Shown: positions 25,165 through 34,724, counted from the stretch's first letter. The stretch is DNA of 64,000 nucleotides from Micromonospora avicenniae (GCF_900156065.1 NZ_FTNF01000005.1:248001-312000), one strand, 5' to 3'. Notes: a model not told the origin generated them from the letters alone. A program made the numbers and translations.

Positions 25165-25428
25165 ATGACGAGATCGCAGCCCCGGCGCGCCCGTGGCACG
25201 GTCGGGCACGCGTACAGCGCGCTGAACCTCCGGCTCGCGCTCGCCGGCTTCGGCCTGGTGATCATGGCCATTTTCGCCGTGCTGGCGTTCCTGGCCAACA
25301 TCGTGTGGCTGGGCGTGGTCTGCGCGCTCCTCGCGCTGGTCGCCGTGGTCGACCTGGTCATCATCCAGCGTCGCCGTGCCGCACGCCGCCGCGAGGAGCC
25401 GGGCGCGAAGCACTCACTGTTCGAGTGA
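25165..25428 (+). CDS. Small two-TM membrane protein (DUF6343-like)
   Basis: An 87-residue protein with a basic N-terminus and two adjacent hydrophobic segments (LRLALAGFGLVIMAIFAVLA and IVWLGVVCALLALVAVVDLV), ending in an Arg-rich tail. The layout resembles the DUF6343 group of actinobacterial membrane proteins, a tentative assignment. It lies 12 bases before the aldehyde dehydrogenase gene and behind a SigB/F-type promoter, so a stress-linked role is possible. Confidence 0.7.
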   Translation: MTRSQPRRARGTVGHAYSALNLRLALAGFGLVIMAIFAVLAFLANIVWLGVVCALLALVAVVDLVIIQRRRAARRREEPGAKHSLFE

Positions 25429-25440
25429 CAGGAGGCCGAG

Positions 25441-26859
25441 ATGTCCATCGCCACCACCAACCCCGCCACCGGACAGGTGCTCAAGACGTACGACCCGATG
25501 TCGGCCGAGCAGATCGACGCGGCGATCGGGCGGGCCGACCTGGCGTTCCGGCAACTGCACGGCACCACCGTCGACCAGCGGGCCGGGTGGATGAACGCCG
25601 CCGCCGACCTGCTCGACGTGGAGCGCGACGACATCGCCCGGATCATGACCACCGAGATGGGCAAGACGTACGCGTCGGCGAAGGCCGAGGTGACCAAGTG
25701 CGCCAAGGCGGCCCGGTTCTACGCGGCCCACGCCGCCGGGTACCTGGCCGACGAGCCCGCCGACGCCGCCGCCGTGAGCGCCACCCGGGCGTTCATCCGC
25801 TACCAGCCGATCGGCCCGGTGCTCGCCGTGATGCCCTGGAACTTTCCGCTCTGGCAGGTGATGCGGTTCGCCGCGCCCGCGCTGATGGCGGGCAACACCG
25901 GACTGCTCAAGCACGCCTCGAACGTGCCGCAGACCGCGTTGCTGCTGGAGGACGTGTTCCGCCGGGCCGGATTCCCCGACGGCGCGTTCACCACGTTGCT
26001 GGTGGGCTCGGACGCCGTCGAGCAGATCCTCAGCGACCCCCGGGTACGCGCGGCCACGCTGACCGGCAGCGAGGGCGCCGGCCGGTCGATCGCGCAGATC
26101 GCCGGCCGGGAGCTGAAGAAGACGGTGCTGGAACTCGGCGGCAGCGACCCGTTCGTGGTGATGCCCTCGGCCGATCTGGACCAGGCCGCCGAGGTGGCCA
26201 CCACCGCCCGCTGCCAGAACAACGGCCAGTCCTGCATCGCCGCGAAACGGTTCATCGTGCACACCGACGTCTTCGACGCCTTCGCGGAGAAGTTCGCCAC
26301 GCACATGGCCGCACTGCGGGTCGGTGACCCGATGGACGAGCGGACCGACGTGGGGCCGCTGGCCAGCGAGCGTGGCCGCGACGAGGTGCACGCCCAGGTC
26401 CGCGACGCGATCGACAACGGCGGCACGGTGCTGGTCGGCGGCGAGGTGCCGGACCAGGACGGCTGGTGGTACCCACCGACGGTGGTCACCGACCTGACCC
26501 CGCAGATGCGGATGTGGCGGGAGGAGGTGTTCGGGCCGGTGGCGGGTCTGTTCCGGGTGTCGTCGTACGACGAGGCGATCGAGGTCGCCAACGGCACCGC
26601 CTTCGGGCTCGGCTCGAACGCCTGGACGCGGGACCCGGACGAGCAGGAGCGCTTCGTCACCGACCTGGATGCCGGCAACGTCTTCATCAACGGCATGACC
26701 ACCTCCTACCCGGAGCTGCCCTTCGGCGGGGTGAAGAACTCCGGCTACGGCCGGGAGCTCTCCGCGCTGGGCATGCGGGAGTTCTGCAACACGAAGACGG
26801 TCTGGGTGGGCGGCGAGGGCGCCGGCTCGGTCGGGCCGGCCGGCGCGCACTCCGAGTAG
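25441..26859 (+). CDS. NAD(P)-dependent aldehyde dehydrogenase (succinate-semialdehyde type)
   Basis: A 472-residue ALDH-superfamily enzyme oxidising an aldehyde to its acid. It has PIGPVLAVMPWNFPLWQVMR (cofactor lead-in), LTGSEGAGRSI, the general-base Glu in LELGGSDPFVV, the catalytic Cys in NNGQSCIAAKRF, and EEVFGPVAGLFRV. Overall closest to the GabD/succinate-semialdehyde dehydrogenase group, though the actual substrate is not shown. Preceded by AGGAGG at 25430-25435 and probably co-transcribed with the small membrane protein upstream. Confidence 0.88.
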   Translation: MSIATTNPATGQVLKTYDPMSAEQIDAAIGRADLAFRQLHGTTVDQRAGWMNAAADLLDVERDDIARIMTTEMGKTYASAKAEVTKCAKAARFYAAHAAGYLADEPADAAAVSATRAFIRYQPIGPVLAVMPWNFPLWQVMRFAAPALMAGNTGLLKHASNVPQTALLLEDVFRRAGFPDGAFTTLLVGSDAVEQILSDPRVRAATLTGSEGAGRSIAQIAGRELKKTVLELGGSDPFVVMPSADLDQAAEVATTARCQNNGQSCIAAKRFIVHTDVFDAFAEKFATHMAALRVGDPMDERTDVGPLASERGRDEVHAQVRDAIDNGGTVLVGGEVPDQDGWWYPPTVVTDLTPQMRMWREEVFGPVAGLFRVSSYDEAIEVANGTAFGLGSNAWTRDPDEQERFVTDLDAGNVFINGMTTSYPELPFGGVKNSGYGRELSALGMREFCNTKTVWVGGEGAGSVGPAGAHSE

Positions 26860-27019
26860 CGGACCCGACCCGGCGGCCGACGGCTGGACACGCTCGGTCT
26901 CGCCGTGATGATCGAGACGGATGCACGCCGGCGGCGGCCGGGTGGCCGCACCGGGGACCGCCGGCGGCCCGGCGATCGTCAGCTTTAGCCGGGCACCGTC
27001 CTGGGTACGGAACGCAGCC

Positions 27020-27982
27020 ATGACGGTGTTCAACTTCCACGCGTCCCACGAACAGATCCACCCGCGAGCCCTGCTGGATGCGGTGGTCCACGCCGAACGG
27101 GTCGGCTTCGACGCCGCCATGTGCTCGGACCACTTCTCGCCGTGGAGCGCCCGGCAGGGGCACTCCGGTTTCGCCTGGTCCTGGCTCGGCGCCGCGCTCC
27201 AGGCCACGGGGCTGCCGTTCGGCGTGGTGAACGCGCCGGGCCAGCGCTACCACCCGGCGATCGTCGCCCAGGCGATCGGGACGCTCGCCGCCATGTACCC
27301 GGGCCGGTTCTGGGCCGCGCTCGGCACCGGGGAGGCCAGCAACGAACACATCACCGGCGACGGCTGGCCGCGCAAGTCCGCGCGCGCCGCCCGGCTGCGC
27401 GAGTGCGTGGACGTGATCCGGGCGCTGCTCGCGGGGGAGGAGGTCAGCCACGACGGGTTGGTCCGGGTGGACCGGGCGCGGCTTTGGACCCGCCCCGAGC
27501 AGCCGCCCGCCCTGCTCGGGGCGGCGGTGAGCGTACCGACCGCCCGCTGGTGCGCCGGCTGGGCCGACGGGTTGATCACCGTGAACGCGCCGGTGGAGCA
27601 CCTGCGTCGGATGATCCGCGCCTACCGGGACGCCGGCGGCCGGGGACCGCTGCACCTGCAGGTGCACCTGAGCTGGGCGCCCGACCAGGCCGAGGCGGAG
27701 GCCGTCGCGTACGACCAGTGGCGCAGCAACGTCTTCGTCCCGCCGGTGTGCTGGGACCTGGAGACGGCCGAGCACTTCGACGTGGTCTCGGCCGACGTGC
27801 CGATGCGGCGGGTCACCCAGGTGGTCAACGTCTCGGCGGACCTCGGCCGGCATGTCGGCTGGCTGGAGGAGTACCTGACGCTCGGGTTCGACCAGATCGC
27901 CCTGCATCACGTCGGAAAGGAACAGAGCGCCTTCCTGGACACGTTCGGCGCGGAGGTGCTCCCGAAGCTGCGTGCCCGATGA
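27020..27982 (+). CDS. LLM-class flavin-dependent oxidoreductase (TIGR03885 type)
   Basis: A 320-residue luciferase-like enzyme. Blocks seen are FNFHASHEQIHPRALLDAV, GFDAAMCSDHFSPWSARQG, GTLAAMYPGRFWAALGTGEASNEH and a C-terminal LTLGFDQIALHHVG, which fit the TIGR03885 group related to F420-dependent glucose-6-phosphate dehydrogenase. Start ATG 27020 leads directly into the family N-terminus; the frame is open from 26921, but the extra residues look unlike the family. No strong ribosome site. Confidence 0.83.
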   Translation: MTVFNFHASHEQIHPRALLDAVVHAERVGFDAAMCSDHFSPWSARQGHSGFAWSWLGAALQATGLPFGVVNAPGQRYHPAIVAQAIGTLAAMYPGRFWAALGTGEASNEHITGDGWPRKSARAARLRECVDVIRALLAGEEVSHDGLVRVDRARLWTRPEQPPALLGAAVSVPTARWCAGWADGLITVNAPVEHLRRMIRAYRDAGGRGPLHLQVHLSWAPDQAEAEAVAYDQWRSNVFVPPVCWDLETAEHFDVVSADVPMRRVTQVVNVSADLGRHVGWLEEYLTLGFDQIALHHVGKEQSAFLDTFGAEVLPKLRAR

Positions 27983-28005
27983 TCAGGCGATACTCGGTGG
28001 TTGCC

Positions 28006-28011
28006 TAGGCT
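28006..28011 (+). promoter_or_regulatory. Leaderless-type -10 element
   Basis: TAGGCT, eight bases, then the ATG at 28020 of the antiporter gene; no Shine-Dalgarno. Confidence 0.4.
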
Positions 28012-28019
28012 GATGTCCC

Positions 28020-29594
28020 ATGGAGGGACTCTTCGAGGTCGTCGTGTTCCTGGCGACCGCGACGCTCGGCGCCGCACTGGCCCGCAAGCTCGGCCTGTTG
28101 GCGCCGATCGTGCTGGTGGTGGCGGGGCTCGTGCTGTCGTTCGTGCCCGGCTTCCCGCACGTCCGGCTCGACCCGGACCTGGTGCTCGTGGGGATCCTCC
28201 CACCGCTGCTCTACGTCGCCGCGTTGGAGACGTCCGTGCCGGCCTTCCGGCACAACCTGCGCCCGATCCTGTGGCTGGCCGTCGGGCTCGTGCTCTTCAC
28301 GGCGGTCGCGATCGGTCTCGTCCTGCACCTGCTGTTGCCGATGGTGCCCTTCGCCGTCTGCCTGGCCCTCGGTGCGGTGCTCGCCCCGCCGGACGCCGTG
28401 GCCGCGACGGCGGTGGCCCGGCGCATCGGGCTGCCCCGGCGGGTGGTCACGATCCTGGAGGGGGAGAGCCTGCTCAACGACGCCACCGCGCTGGTGCTGT
28501 TCCGGGTCGCCGCGCTCGCCGCCGTCGGTTCGGCCGTCGGCGTGGCCGAGGTGAGCATCGAGGTGCTGCGCTCGGCCGGTGGTGGTGTGCTGGTCGGCGT
28601 GCTCGGCGCGCTGCTCTTCGGGTTCGTGCACAAGCGGATCACCGACCCGCTGCTCGACAACGCGCTCTCGCTGATCATCCCGTTCGCGGTGGTCTTCGTC
28701 GCCGAGGAGATCCACGCGTCCGGTGTGATGGCCGTCGTGGTCACCGGGCTGGCGCTGGGGCACAAGCTGCCGGTGCTGATGTCGGCCGCGTCCCGGCTCC
28801 AGGTGGGCGCGGTATGGCGGCTGGTCCGGTTCCTCCTGGAGGGGCTGGTCTTCCTGCTGGTCGGCCTCCAGCTTCCGGACGTGTTGCAGGACCTGGACGA
28901 GCCGCTCGGGCGCGTGGTGGGCGTCACGGCGGCAGTACTCGGAACGCTCTTCCTGGCCCGATTCGTGTGGCTGTTCCCGGTCACGTACCTGACCCGGCTG
29001 GTGCCGAGCGTGCGGCGGGGCACGGCGCGGAAACCGGTGAAGTATCCCCTCGTCATCGGCTGGGCGGGGATGCGGGGCGTGGTGACCCTGGCCGCCGCGC
29101 TCGCCCTCCCGCTCACCGTCGCCGGCGGGCGGGAGTATCCGCGGGAGCTGTTCATCTGGCTGGCCTTCGCGGTGATCGTGGCCACGCTGGTCGGCCAGGG
29201 CGCCACCCTGCCGATGGTGGCCCGGCGGCTCAAGCTGCCGCCGGACGACCCGGTGCAGGACGCGCTCTCCGCGGCCGGGGTCCAGCAGCAGGCCAGCCGG
29301 GCGGCCCGCGAACGCCTGGACGAACTGGCCGGCACCGCCCCGGCCCCGGTCGTGGACCGGCTGCGCCGCGGGGTGGAGGAACGCACCAACCTGGCCTGGG
29401 AACGTCTGGGCGGCACCCAGCGGGAGACACCGTCGCAGGCGTACGGGCGGCTGCGGCAGGAGATGATCGACGCTGAACGTGCGGTGTTCCGGAACGCGCG
29501 GGACACCGGCCGTATCCCGGAGGAGGTGCTGGTGCAGGCCTATCGTGACCTGGACCTGGAGGAGTCGTTGCTGCGGCGGGAGGGCAACCGGTGA
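28020..29594 (+). CDS. Na+/H+ antiporter (CPA1 family)
   Basis: A 524-residue membrane antiporter. Ten or more hydrophobic segments are followed by a cytoplasmic tail of about 120 residues (from KLPPDDPVQDAL on). Key blocks: FAVCLALGAVLAPPDAVAATAV (unwound helix with transport Asp), LEGESLLNDATALVLF with the ND motif of CPA1 exchangers, VIGWAGMRGVVTLAAALALP. Exchanges Na+ (or K+) for protons across the membrane for pH and salt balance. It overlaps the next gene by four bases (GTGA). Confidence 0.92.
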   Translation: MEGLFEVVVFLATATLGAALARKLGLLAPIVLVVAGLVLSFVPGFPHVRLDPDLVLVGILPPLLYVAALETSVPAFRHNLRPILWLAVGLVLFTAVAIGLVLHLLLPMVPFAVCLALGAVLAPPDAVAATAVARRIGLPRRVVTILEGESLLNDATALVLFRVAALAAVGSAVGVAEVSIEVLRSAGGGVLVGVLGALLFGFVHKRITDPLLDNALSLIIPFAVVFVAEEIHASGVMAVVVTGLALGHKLPVLMSAASRLQVGAVWRLVRFLLEGLVFLLVGLQLPDVLQDLDEPLGRVVGVTAAVLGTLFLARFVWLFPVTYLTRLVPSVRRGTARKPVKYPLVIGWAGMRGVVTLAAALALPLTVAGGREYPRELFIWLAFAVIVATLVGQGATLPMVARRLKLPPDDPVQDALSAAGVQQQASRAARERLDELAGTAPAPVVDRLRRGVEERTNLAWERLGGTQRETPSQAYGRLRQEMIDAERAVFRNARDTGRIPEEVLVQAYRDLDLEESLLRREGNR

Positions 29595-29848
29595 GCTGCG
29601 AACACCTGACCGAGGCCGGCGCGGTCGCACCCCGGAACGTGGACGAGTGCGAGGCCTGCGTGGCGATCGGCAACACCGACTGGGTGCACCTGCGTTCCTG
29701 CCTCACCTGCGGGGTGGTCAGCTGCTGCGACTCGTCTCCGTACCGGCACGCCAGCGTGCACTTCGAGGAGACCGGGCACCCGGTCATGCGCTCGGTACAG
29801 CCGGGGGAGACCTGGCGCTGGTGCTACGTCGACGAGGAGATCGGCTGA
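29591..29848 (+). CDS. UBP-type zinc finger protein
   Basis: An 85-residue protein made almost entirely of a ZnF-UBP domain: CEHL, CEACVAIGNTDWVHLRSCLTCGVVSCCDSS, RHASVHFEETGHPVMRS. The Cys/His pattern is complete. In bacteria this domain is often fused to or encoded beside Na+/H+ antiporters. Here the start overlaps the antiporter stop, so it is probably an accessory or regulatory partner. Confidence 0.88.
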   Translation: MSCEHLTEAGAVAPRNVDECEACVAIGNTDWVHLRSCLTCGVVSCCDSSPYRHASVHFEETGHPVMRSVQPGETWRWCYVDEEIG

Positions 29849-29987
29849 GCCGCGACCGGCGGGCTCTGTGGACGAGCCGAACGGCCGCGGCGACGCCTGA
29901 CGTGCCCCCGGTTCGACGGCAGGGTTCAGCGCCCGACGGGCAGGAGCCGGTCAACGCCCGCCCGGAACTCCGTACGCCGTCCCCGGG

Positions 29988-30242
29988 TCAGGGCATGCCG
30001 CCGGATTCGCTGCTGACGCCCGCGCTGGTGGCCTGACTGTCGGAGCCGCCGTACCCCTTGCCGCGGATGGTGCCCCGGTCCCGGACCTGTTGGTCCCGTC
30101 GGTTCTGCCGGATCGCCTGCCGGGCGACTTGCAGCGCGGCCTCCCGGCCGACCGGCCGCCGGCGCCGGACCATCATCACCACCACCAGCGCCGTGAGCGT
30201 GAGTGCCACCGCAGCGCCCGCGAGCCACAGATATGCGTCCAT
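29988..30242 (-). CDS. Small single-TM protein
   Basis: An 84-residue protein: MDAYLWLAGAAVALTLTALV forms an N-terminal membrane helix, followed by a basic stretch (MVRRRRPVGRE) and a Gln/Arg-rich, then Gly/Ser-rich, cytoplasmic tail. ATG 30242 is preferred over upstream in-frame starts because the helix begins there and TACCGT lies seven bases ahead as a leaderless -10. Function unknown. Confidence 0.6.
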   Translation of the reverse strand: MDAYLWLAGAAVALTLTALVVVMMVRRRRPVGREAALQVARQAIRQNRRDQQVRDRGTIRGKGYGGSDSQATSAGVSSESGGMP

Positions 30243-30463
30243 GGCCCCCACGGTAAGCCCGCCGTTCACCGGGTCTCCGTCCCTCGTGGCGGCCCTGGCG
30301 GGTGTGCGCCGGGTGGCGCGGGTCGGCGCGACGCGCCGGGACCGGCGATCGTCGGCGGGCGGCGCGCCGGAGCCGCGCCGGACAGTGAGATTCGCCGCGC
30401 CACGCGGAGTCACGGTGGATCCCCTAGAGACAACAGCGCCCTTCGCCTGGCAGGCTGCCACCC

Positions 30464-31189
30464 ATGACCCTGAAGCTGCGTTCCGTGGGAACGAGCGACC
30501 GTGGGCTGATCCGTAGCGGCAACCAGGACGCCCTGCACGCCGGCACGTGGCTGGTCGCCGTCGCCGACGGCATGGGTGGCATGGCGGCCGGTGACCTGGC
30601 CAGCTCGATCACCATCGGATCGATGGCGCCGCTGGACGTGGAGACACCGGAGGACGCCCTGGTCGCCGCGTTGCAGGGCGGGATCGAGCTGGCCACCCAG
30701 CGGATCCGGCGGGCGGTCGGCGAGGATCCGGAGCGGCAGGGTATGGGTACGACATTGACCGCCCTGCTCTTCGCCCGTACCGGCAGCTGCCTGGCGCTCG
30801 CCCACATCGGCGACTCGCGCGCCTACCTGTTCCGCGAGGGTGTGCTCAAGCAGATCACCCGGGACGACACCTTCGTGCAGATGCTCGTCGACCAGGGTGT
30901 GATCACCCCCGACCAGGCGAGCAGCCACCCACGGCGGGCCGTCGTCACCCAGGCTCTGCAGGGCGAGGACGTCTCCCCGACGTACGCGACGATGGTGCCC
31001 GCGGCCGATGACCGCTGGCTGCTGTGCAGCGACGGCCTCTCCAACGTGGTCCGGCCGGACACCCTGGCCGAGGTGCTGGCCGGTTATCCGGACCGGGCGG
31101 AGTGCGCGCACAAGCTCATCGACCTGGCGCTGCGGGCCGGCGGCCCGGACAACGTCACCGTGGTCATCGCCGACGTCGTCGAGGAGTGA
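30464..31189 (+). CDS. PP2C-family serine/threonine phosphatase
   Basis: A 241-residue PPM phosphatase, cytoplasmic, of the PstP/Stp type but without a membrane domain. Metal-binding motifs: GNQDALHAGTWLVAVADGMGG, HIGDSRAYLFR, LLCSDGLSNVV and GGPDNVTVVIADV. It probably removes phosphate from Ser/Thr kinase targets. Its stop lies three bases from that of the convergent hrpB. No nearby kinase gene is seen. Confidence 0.9.
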   Translation: MTLKLRSVGTSDRGLIRSGNQDALHAGTWLVAVADGMGGMAAGDLASSITIGSMAPLDVETPEDALVAALQGGIELATQRIRRAVGEDPERQGMGTTLTALLFARTGSCLALAHIGDSRAYLFREGVLKQITRDDTFVQMLVDQGVITPDQASSHPRRAVVTQALQGEDVSPTYATMVPAADDRWLLCSDGLSNVVRPDTLAEVLAGYPDRAECAHKLIDLALRAGGPDNVTVVIADVVEE

Positions 31190-31192
31190 GGG

Positions 31193-33751
31193 TCAGCGCC
31201 GGCGGGGGCTGGCGCGCCGGGTCGGTACGGCCGTCGTCGGGTCCTCCGGCCACGGGTGTCGCGGGTAGCGGCCACGCAGTTCGGCCCGGACCTGCGGGTA
31301 GCCCACCCGCCAGAAGGAGGCCAGGTCGGCGGTGACCGCGACCGGCCGGCCGGCCGGCGAGAGCAGGTGCAGCAGCACCGGCACCCGTCCGCCGGCGATG
31401 CGCGGCGCGTCCTGCCACCCGAACGTCTCCTGGAGCTTCACCGGCAGCACGGGTGCCGCCGGATCGCTGTAGTCGATCCGGATCCGCGAGCCGCTGGGCA
31501 CCGTGAGCCGTTCCGGCGCCACCTCGTCCAGTCGCGCCGCCTGCGCCCAGGGCAGGAGCCGGCGCAGCGCGGCGGCGACGTCCGTGCGGGCCAGGTCGGC
31601 GCGGCGCCGGGCGGTGGCCAGCTCCGGGGCGAGCCAGACGGGGGCGGCGTCGAGCAACGCGTCGTCGCCGACGTCCGGCCAGTCCTCGCCGAGCGCGTGC
31701 CGGCAGAACGCCAACCGCTCCCGTAGCGCGCGGGCGGCCGGCGTCCACTCCAGCAACCCGAGGCCGGTGCGGCGCAGCCCGGTCAGCAGGGCCGCGCCGA
31801 CCTCGGCCGGGTCGGGGCGACTGAGCGCCCGCTCGACCAGCTCGATCGCGCCGAGTCGCACCACCTCCCGGGCCACCACGTCGGTGCCCGACCAGCCGAT
31901 TTCCCGATCCGTGCGCAGCAGCGGCCCGGCCGCCTCCCGGGCGGTGGCCTCGTCGAGCGCGGCGGCGAGCCGGATCCTTGCGGCCGGCGCGCCGGGGGAG
32001 CGGTCGGCGACCGCCACCGCGAGCCACTCGGCGCCGGCCAGGCCCGACCCGGGTGCCAGCTCCCCGGCGGTGCCCCCGGTCATCAGGTACGAGGAGCCGC
32101 CCGGCCGCCGGACCCGGGCCAGTCGCTCCGGGTGGGCCAGCCCGACCAGCAGCCCGGCGGCGAGGTCGTCGGGCAGCCGGTGTCCCGCCCCGGTGCTCGT
32201 ACCGGCGGCGGTGGGGTCGGTGTCCAGGAGGGCGCGCAACCGGCGCACCTCGGCGCGCCAGCGGGCGGTGGCGGTCGCGTCGGTGCCGGCGCGCAGCCGG
32301 CGCCAGACGGCGGCGAGGTCGTCGGCCGGGCCGGTGACGGTGTCCTCGGCGAGCATGGCGACCACCTCGGCCGCCCGGTCGGCGCCGACCCGGCCAGCGC
32401 CGTCGAGCAGGGCCCGGGCCAGCCGTGGATGGGCGCCGACCGCGGCGATGGTCCGGCCGCGTCCGGTGATCCGGCCGGTGGAGTCGATCGCGCCGAGGGT
32501 GGCGAGGGTGTCCCGGGCGACCGCCATCGCGGCCACCGGTGGCGGGTCGGGCAGCGCCAGTCCGGCGCCGTCCGGTTGCCCCCAGGCCGCCAGGTCCAGC
32601 GCGAAGCCGGTGAGATCCGCCGTCTCTATCTCCGGCCCCGGCTGGGCGGGCAGCCGCTCATGGGTCGCCTCGGACCAGCAGCGGTACACGTACCCGGGTG
32701 CCTCGCGGCCGGCCCGACCGGCTCGCTGGGTCGCGGCGGCCCGGGACACCGGCACGGTGACCAGCGCGCCCAGGCCGCGGGCCAGGTCCAGCCGGGGGAC
32801 CCGGGCGAGCCCCGCGTCCACCACCATCCGCACGCCGGGCACGGTGAGGCTGCTCTCGGCGACCGAAGTGGCCAGCACCACGCGACGCCGGGCCGCCGAG
32901 ACGGCGTCGGGCGGGGCCGGTCGTGGACGCAGCGCGGCATCCTGGTCCGCGGAGCGCTGACGACCGTGCAGGGGAAGCAGGTCGACGGTGTCCCGCACAT
33001 CGGTGAGCCGACCGGCGACCGCGGCGATCTCGCCCGCGCCGGGCAGGAACACCAGCACGTCGCCGTCGTGCTCGCGTAACGCCCGCCGGACGGTCGCCGC
33101 GACGTGGTTGAGCAGGGCCCGGTCGACCGGGCCGGCCCCCGGCGCGGGCACCGGTCGGGGCGGAGGCGCCCAGATCCGGGTGACCGGGTGCAGCGCCGCG
33201 TCGGCCCGGACGATCGGGGCGGGTTCGTCGGAGCCGCCGAGCAGCGCGGCGAAGCGGTCCGCCTCCGGGGTGGCGGACATGGCCAGCAGCCACAGGTCGG
33301 GGCGGAGGGCGCCGCGCGCCTCCACCGCGAACGCGAGCGCGAGGTCGGCGTCGAGGTGGCGTTCGTGACACTCGTCGAGCAGCACCGCCCCGGTGCCGGG
33401 CAGGTCGGGATCGCGCAGCAGGCGACGTACCAGCAGTCCGGTGGTGACCACCTCGACGCGGGTGCGCGCACCGACGCGCCGGTCCCCGCGTACCGCGTAC
33501 CCGATCCGGTCGCCGACCCGTTCGCCGAGCAGGTCCGCCATTCGGCGGGCCGCGGCCCGGGCGGCCACCCGGCGGGGCTGGGCGATCACCACCCGGCCGT
33601 CCACCTGTTCGGCGACGGCCAGCGGGGCGAGCGTGGTCTTGCCGGTTCCCGGCGGTGCCACCAGCACTCCGGCGCCGGTCGTGCGCAGCGCCGCGACGAC
33701 CGCCGGCAGCGCGGCGCGCACCGGCAGGTCCAGGCGTACGTCGGAGAGCAC
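31193..33751 (-). CDS. hrpB: ATP-dependent helicase HrpB (DExH box)
   Basis: An HrpB-type helicase of about 852 residues. Motifs: Walker A APPGTGKTT, QPRRVAARAAARRMA, the DExH box as DECHERHL, MSATPEADRF, TSVAESSLTVPGV and TQRAGRAGREAPGYVYR, then the HrpB C-terminal domain. GTG 33751 is chosen. The other in-frame GTG, at 33841, lies inside the perfect hairpin at 33839-33875, which should block initiation, and the extra 30 residues are low-complexity Pro/Gly/Arg. Cellular role of HrpB is poorly known. Convergent with the PP2C gene. Confidence 0.9.
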   Translation of the reverse strand: MLSDVRLDLPVRAALPAVVAALRTTGAGVLVAPPGTGKTTLAPLAVAEQVDGRVVIAQPRRVAARAAARRMADLLGERVGDRIGYAVRGDRRVGARTRVEVVTTGLLVRRLLRDPDLPGTGAVLLDECHERHLDADLALAFAVEARGALRPDLWLLAMSATPEADRFAALLGGSDEPAPIVRADAALHPVTRIWAPPPRPVPAPGAGPVDRALLNHVAATVRRALREHDGDVLVFLPGAGEIAAVAGRLTDVRDTVDLLPLHGRQRSADQDAALRPRPAPPDAVSAARRRVVLATSVAESSLTVPGVRMVVDAGLARVPRLDLARGLGALVTVPVSRAAATQRAGRAGREAPGYVYRCWSEATHERLPAQPGPEIETADLTGFALDLAAWGQPDGAGLALPDPPPVAAMAVARDTLATLGAIDSTGRITGRGRTIAAVGAHPRLARALLDGAGRVGADRAAEVVAMLAEDTVTGPADDLAAVWRRLRAGTDATATARWRAEVRRLRALLDTDPTAAGTSTGAGHRLPDDLAAGLLVGLAHPERLARVRRPGGSSYLMTGGTAGELAPGSGLAGAEWLAVAVADRSPGAPAARIRLAAALDEATAREAAGPLLRTDREIGWSGTDVVAREVVRLGAIELVERALSRPDPAEVGAALLTGLRRTGLGLLEWTPAARALRERLAFCRHALGEDWPDVGDDALLDAAPVWLAPELATARRRADLARTDVAAALRRLLPWAQAARLDEVAPERLTVPSGSRIRIDYSDPAAPVLPVKLQETFGWQDAPRIAGGRVPVLLHLLSPAGRPVAVTADLASFWRVGYPQVRAELRGRYPRHPWPEDPTTAVPTRRASPRRR

Positions 33752-33838
33752 GGCCCAGTCTCGCACCGGTGGGGCCGGCGGCCCGGCGCGGTACCGGCCC
33801 GGCCCGGTGCGGCCAGGCGTGCCGCCGTCCGGCGTGCA

Positions 33839-33875
33839 CACCGGTGGCCGGGTCCCCCGGACCCGGCCACCGGTG
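33839..33875 (-). terminator. Terminator hairpin after the sigma factor gene
   Basis: A perfect 17-pair stem (33839-33855 with 33859-33875) with a CCC loop, 25 bases past the sigma-gene stop. It separates that gene from hrpB. Confidence 0.8.
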
Positions 33876-33899
33876 CCATCACCCCCTGGTGGATGCCGG

Positions 33900-34724
33900 T
33901 TAGTAGGTGCCGTCGAGCTGTCCGCGCAGCTTGGTCAGCGCTCGGGCCAGCAGACGGGAGACGTGCATCTGCGAGACTCCGACCTGCTCGGCGATCTGCG
34001 ACTGGGTCAGGTTGCCGTAGAACCGCAGGGTGAGGATCTTCTGCTCACGCTCGTCGAGCGTGGCGAGGGCGGGGCCGAGGGCGACCCGCAGCTCAGCCAG
34101 CTCGAACTCGCCGTCCTCGCCGCCGAGCATGTCGCCCAGCTCGGTGGCGCGATCACCGTCGCCGGTCGGAGTGGAGAGCGAGACCGCGTTGTACGCGCGG
34201 GCGCCCTCCAGACCCTCGAGGACCTCCTCCTCGGTGATCTTGAGGTGGGCGGCGATGTCGGCGACCGTCGGGGAGCGGCCCAGGGTTTGCAGCAGGGCGC
34301 TGTTGGCGTCGGAGATGGCCAGTCGCAGCTCCTGCAGGCGCCGTGGGACGCGGATGTCCCAGGTGCGGTCGCGGAAGTGCCGCTTCAGTTCCCCGATGAT
34401 GGTGGGAATGGCGTAACCGGCGAAGTCGACACCACGGGACGGGTCGAACTTGTCGATCGCCTTGATCAGGCCGACGGCGGCGGTCTGCGCCAGGTCGTCG
34501 GTCGGCTCGCCCCGGCCGCTGTAGCGGTGGGCGAGGTGGTTGGCGAGCGGCAACCAGGCCTCGATCGCCCGGTCCCGCAGCGCGGGACGCGACGGGTGGT
34601 CGGCGGGCAGCGCGGCCATCGCGTTGAGCAGGTCGGTGGCGCTGTCGGAGAGTGCCCGCGGGTCGAGCTTCGCCGCCGTGGTGGACGTGCTCGTCGTGTG
34701 CTCAATGGTCGCTGGCGCGGTCAT
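33900..34724 (-). CDS. RNA polymerase sigma factor, SigB/SigF/SigG family
   Basis: A 274-residue sigma-70 group 3 factor. Region 2 reads YSGRGEPTDDLAQTAAVGLIKAIDKFDPSRGVDF..., with the -10 recognition segment IIGELKRHFRDRTWDIRVPRRLQE; region 3 SPTVADIAAHL; region 4 LDEREQKILTLRFYGNLTQSQIAEQVGVSQMHVSRLLARAL for -35 binding. ATG 34724 has GGGAGG seven bases upstream. No anti-sigma gene adjoins it, unusual for the family. Possible GTTT..GGGTAN-like site upstream (34807-34830) hints at autoregulation. Several stress-type genes in the window have matching promoters. Confidence 0.93.
   Translation of the reverse strand: MTAPATIEHTTSTSTTAAKLDPRALSDSATDLLNAMAALPADHPSRPALRDRAIEAWLPLANHLAHRYSGRGEPTDDLAQTAAVGLIKAIDKFDPSRGVDFAGYAIPTIIGELKRHFRDRTWDIRVPRRLQELRLAISDANSALLQTLGRSPTVADIAAHLKITEEEVLEGLEGARAYNAVSLSTPTGDGDRATELGDMLGGEDGEFELAELRVALGPALATLDEREQKILTLRFYGNLTQSQIAEQVGVSQMHVSRLLARALTKLRGQLDGTY

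Noticed and set aside
26993-27020. SigB/F-type promoter (CTTT...GGGTAC) before the TIGR03885-type gene
   Set aside because: The -35 starts with C instead of G and spacing is at the edge; left out of the promoter list.
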